Virus record (IMG/VR): IMGVR_UViG_3300025671_000358
Span: 1 to 29,308 of that record
Length of the DNA: 29,308 nt
DNA from: a virus
Reading direction: 5' to 3' (one strand)
Shown here: piece by piece, positions 28,359 to 29,308 of the stretch
Layout: the number at the start of each line of letters is the position of its first letter
Position numbering within the stretch: position 1 is the first letter of the stretch
Made by a program: the position numbers and the translations under genes
The notes under the pieces: generated by a model
Database searches by the model: none
The model's input: the letters and a program-made list of their open reading frames with translations, nothing else
What the model was told of the DNA's origin: nothing

Positions 28359-28514
28359 CTATCCTTTCTTGAGTTGTTTGGAAATCCACATATTCTTGAC
28401 TAGACTTGTTTTCTTTCCAAATTTCTTGTCTGCCTGTGTCTTTATGGCAGCGTAACCTTTTTTGTCTTTGATAGAGGATGTTTTTCCTTTGTATTTCTTT
28501 TCCCAGACGTTCAT
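28359..28514 (-). CDS. Small basic phage protein (51 aa)
   Basis: Encodes MNVWEKKYKGKTSSIKDKKG, 'YAAIKTQADKKFGKKTSLVK' and 'NMWISKQLKKG'. Basic and helical, with an AAGG site ten bases before its ATG, and with its start overlapping the stop of the upstream gene by one base. Not recognised as a family member. Confidence 0.55.
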   Translation of the reverse strand: MNVWEKKYKGKTSSIKDKKGYAAIKTQADKKFGKKTSLVKNMWISKQLKKG

Positions 28515-28789
28515 TACCATTTAACCTTATCTGCCCAATATGCTGCGGACATCTTTCCTTTAGCAATGTTTCTAGCATGACGGGCTTTAAAAGATTTACG
28601 TCTTGCTTTCTCAGATGCTGTTGTAGGGCTTTTACCAGCACCTGATACGCCTTGTTGACCAAAGCGAATGGTTTTAACTTTGTCACCTTCTTTAGCAACA
28701 ACTACGTGTGATTTACTGGGGTGACTAGGTGTTTTTTTTGGTTTGTTAAATCCACTAACACCAGCACGTTTAAGTCTTGGATCTGCCAT
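28514..28789 (-). CDS. Conserved small phage protein (91 aa)
   Basis: The protein reads 'RLKRAGVSGFNKPKKTPSHP', 'SKSHVVVAKEGDKVKTIRFG', 'QQGVSGAGKSPTTASEKARR' and 'KSFKARHARNIAKGKMSAAY', then 'WADKVKW'. This highly conserved plan (GxxGFNKPKxTPxHPxKSHVVVAKEGdKVKxIRFGxQGVxGxG… KAR..SFKARHaxNIxKGkxSAAYWAdkVKW) is common in marine phages of several types. The function is unknown; its basic, Gly-rich nature suggests virion or nucleic-acid association. It overlaps the upstream gene by 20 bases. Confidence 0.75.
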   Translation of the reverse strand: MADPRLKRAGVSGFNKPKKTPSHPSKSHVVVAKEGDKVKTIRFGQQGVSGAGKSPTTASEKARRKSFKARHARNIAKGKMSAAYWADKVKW

Positions 28790-28892
28790 TCTTTTTCTTT
28801 AAAGCCTTTAAATCGGCAGCAGTAATCTTTTTACGAGGTGGTCTTACTGCGGCTAGTTTCTTTTGTTTCGGTGAGTATTTACTATAGGGCAT
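28770..28892 (-). CDS. Conserved basic mini-protein 'MPYSKYSPKQKKLAAV' (40 aa)
   Basis: Encodes MPYSKYSPKQKKLAAVRPPR, then 'KKITAADLKALKKKNGRSKT'. Short proteins with this opening and 'ITxADxxAL' are recurrent just before the 91-residue type in marine phage genomes, which supports this as a real gene. It overlaps the downstream gene by 20 bases and the upstream one by 11. Confidence 0.65.
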   Translation of the reverse strand: MPYSKYSPKQKKLAAVRPPRKKITAADLKALKKKNGRSKT

Positions 28893-29184
28893 TTTCTTTT
28901 AGTTTCTCTGATTGTTTAACTTGGTTCTCAAAGGCTTCGACTAATTCTTTGTCTTTAGCCATCTTCTCTTGGTACTTTAATAACTCTTGTTGATTCTTAA
29001 TGATATCATCAAACGTCATCGTCATAATCTTTTGACGTAATTCAAATGCTCGTTCATGTCCTAGTTCGAGTCTATCAGTAAGAAACTTAATATGGATATT
29101 TCTTTCTTCAATGATCTTATCATTTTCTCTATTCTTCTTTTTTGCTTCTCTTAATTGTTTTTCTAGTTCTTTAACAGTGCTCAT
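28882..29184 (-). CDS. Coiled-coil protein (100 aa)
   Basis: Nearly the entire protein is a charged coiled coil ('ELEKQLREAKKKNRENDKII', 'EERNIHIKFLTDRLELGHER', 'DIIKNQQELLKYQEKMAKDK', 'ELVEAFENQVKQSEKLKENA'). AGGAG lies upstream of the ATG (CATAAGGAGTAAACA). It may be a helical bundle, bridging or scaffold-like protein; family not recognised. Confidence 0.6.
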   Translation of the reverse strand: MSTVKELEKQLREAKKKNRENDKIIEERNIHIKFLTDRLELGHERAFELRQKIMTMTFDDIIKNQQELLKYQEKMAKDKELVEAFENQVKQSEKLKENAL

Positions 29185-29187
29185 TGT

Positions 29188-29277
29188 TTACTCCTTATGT
29201 GTGCAACCTGCACAATCACAGTTTATACAAGTCATCTCACAATGACAAGAGCATCCACACTTTTCACACCTGGTCAT
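29188..29277 (-). CDS. Cysteine-rich, metallothionein-like mini-protein (29 aa)
   Basis: Encodes MTRCEKCGCSCHCEMTCINC, then DCAGCTHKE. Nine of 29 residues are Cys, arranged as C-x2-C-x-C-x-C-x-C-x3-C-x2-C-x-C-x2-C, with His at 12 and 27. That spacing resembles small metal-binding proteins such as metallothioneins. It ends three bases before the ATG of the coiled-coil gene, whose AAGGAG ribosome site lies over its last codons, a coupling that supports real translation. Its own ribosome site is weak (an A-rich leader after an inverted repeat). Confidence 0.55.
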   Translation of the reverse strand: MTRCEKCGCSCHCEMTCINCDCAGCTHKE

Positions 29278-29279
29278 TT

Positions 29280-29295
29280 GGTTAATTTTTTAACC
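29280..29295. promoter_or_regulatory. Inverted repeat before the cysteine-rich gene
   Basis: GGTTAA, four-base spacer TTTT, TTAACC: a perfect six-base inverted repeat two bases upstream of the mini-gene start. It could be a weak hairpin of the transcript over the leader or a small operator. Too close to the window edge to see what lies upstream. Confidence 0.45.
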
Positions 29296-29308
29296 TTTTC
29301 AAAACTAC

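Noticed and set aside
28246-28701. 151-residue leftward reading frame
   Set aside because: Only its last 35 codons (from 28353) have a ribosome site and a familiar start. The rest overlies two better-supported genes (28359-28514 and 28514-28789) in another frame.
1-29308. tRNA genes
   Set aside because: I looked for T-arm-like GTTCRANYC followed by acceptor pairing; the few hits (for example near 4319) are inside coding sequence with no cloverleaf.
1-29308. Integrase, attachment site or insertion sequence
   Set aside because: No tyrosine or serine recombinase motif, transposase, or terminal inverted repeats with target duplications were seen, so I do not call lysogeny or mobile elements.

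Overview
This window looks like most of the genome of an AT-rich, tailed double-stranded DNA phage. It is probably a short-tailed (podovirus-like) marine phage of an alphaproteobacterium. The evidence is a full virion block (TerL, P22-type portal, scaffold, SU10-type major capsid protein, SU10-type adaptor, tail and internal virion proteins), a compact replication/recombination block, and many tiny overlapping genes. AT-rich composition, a possible DUF6456-like protein (a family typical of alphaproteobacteria) and tail-protein styles known from marine phage collections suggest a SAR11-like or related marine host; that is inference. No integrase, repressor/lysogeny cassette, DNA or RNA polymerase, tRNA gene or recognisable lysis gene was found in the window.

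Layout. (1) 1-16333, minus strand: the late block read right to left, from a small zinc-finger gene and TerL through portal, scaffold, capsid, adaptor, tail proteins and large putative ejection proteins to the start of a tail fibre gene cut by the window edge. (2) 16334-17036: about 700 bp of gene-free AT-rich DNA with direct and inverted repeats, the divergent switch between the late block and a rightward block. (3) 17037-18818, plus strand: nine tiny, mostly translationally coupled genes of unknown role, punctuated by two copies of a two-hairpin RNA element whose stems differ by compensating changes. (4) 18845-21573, minus strand: small terminase subunit, several small unknown proteins, a DUF1376-type replication protein carrying iteron-like repeats beside an AT-rich tract (candidate replication origin inside the gene), and a small winged-helix regulator. 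A strong hairpin separates this block from block 3, with which it converges. (5) 21574-21795: divergent promoter region with a 13-bp inverted repeat. (6) 21796-27023, plus strand: recombination module (Cas4/RecB-like nuclease, single-strand annealing protein, SSB-like protein, HNH-type protein), a string of small proteins, and an orphan DNA methyltransferase. (7) 27020-29277, minus strand: two tandem ParB-like proteins and a set of very small basic or cysteine-rich proteins. If the genome is circular or circularly permuted, this block would lie downstream of the tail fibre genes and close the leftward late transcript; the fibre and lysis genes would then be in the missing part.

How it fits together. 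The winged-helix protein and the inverted repeat next to it probably control the divergent early promoters. The DUF1376 protein would start replication at the repeats within its own gene. The nuclease, annealing protein and SSB-like protein would make and process concatemers, and TerS/TerL would package them. The small-gene blocks probably hold host-takeover or counter-defence functions that cannot be assigned from sequence alone.
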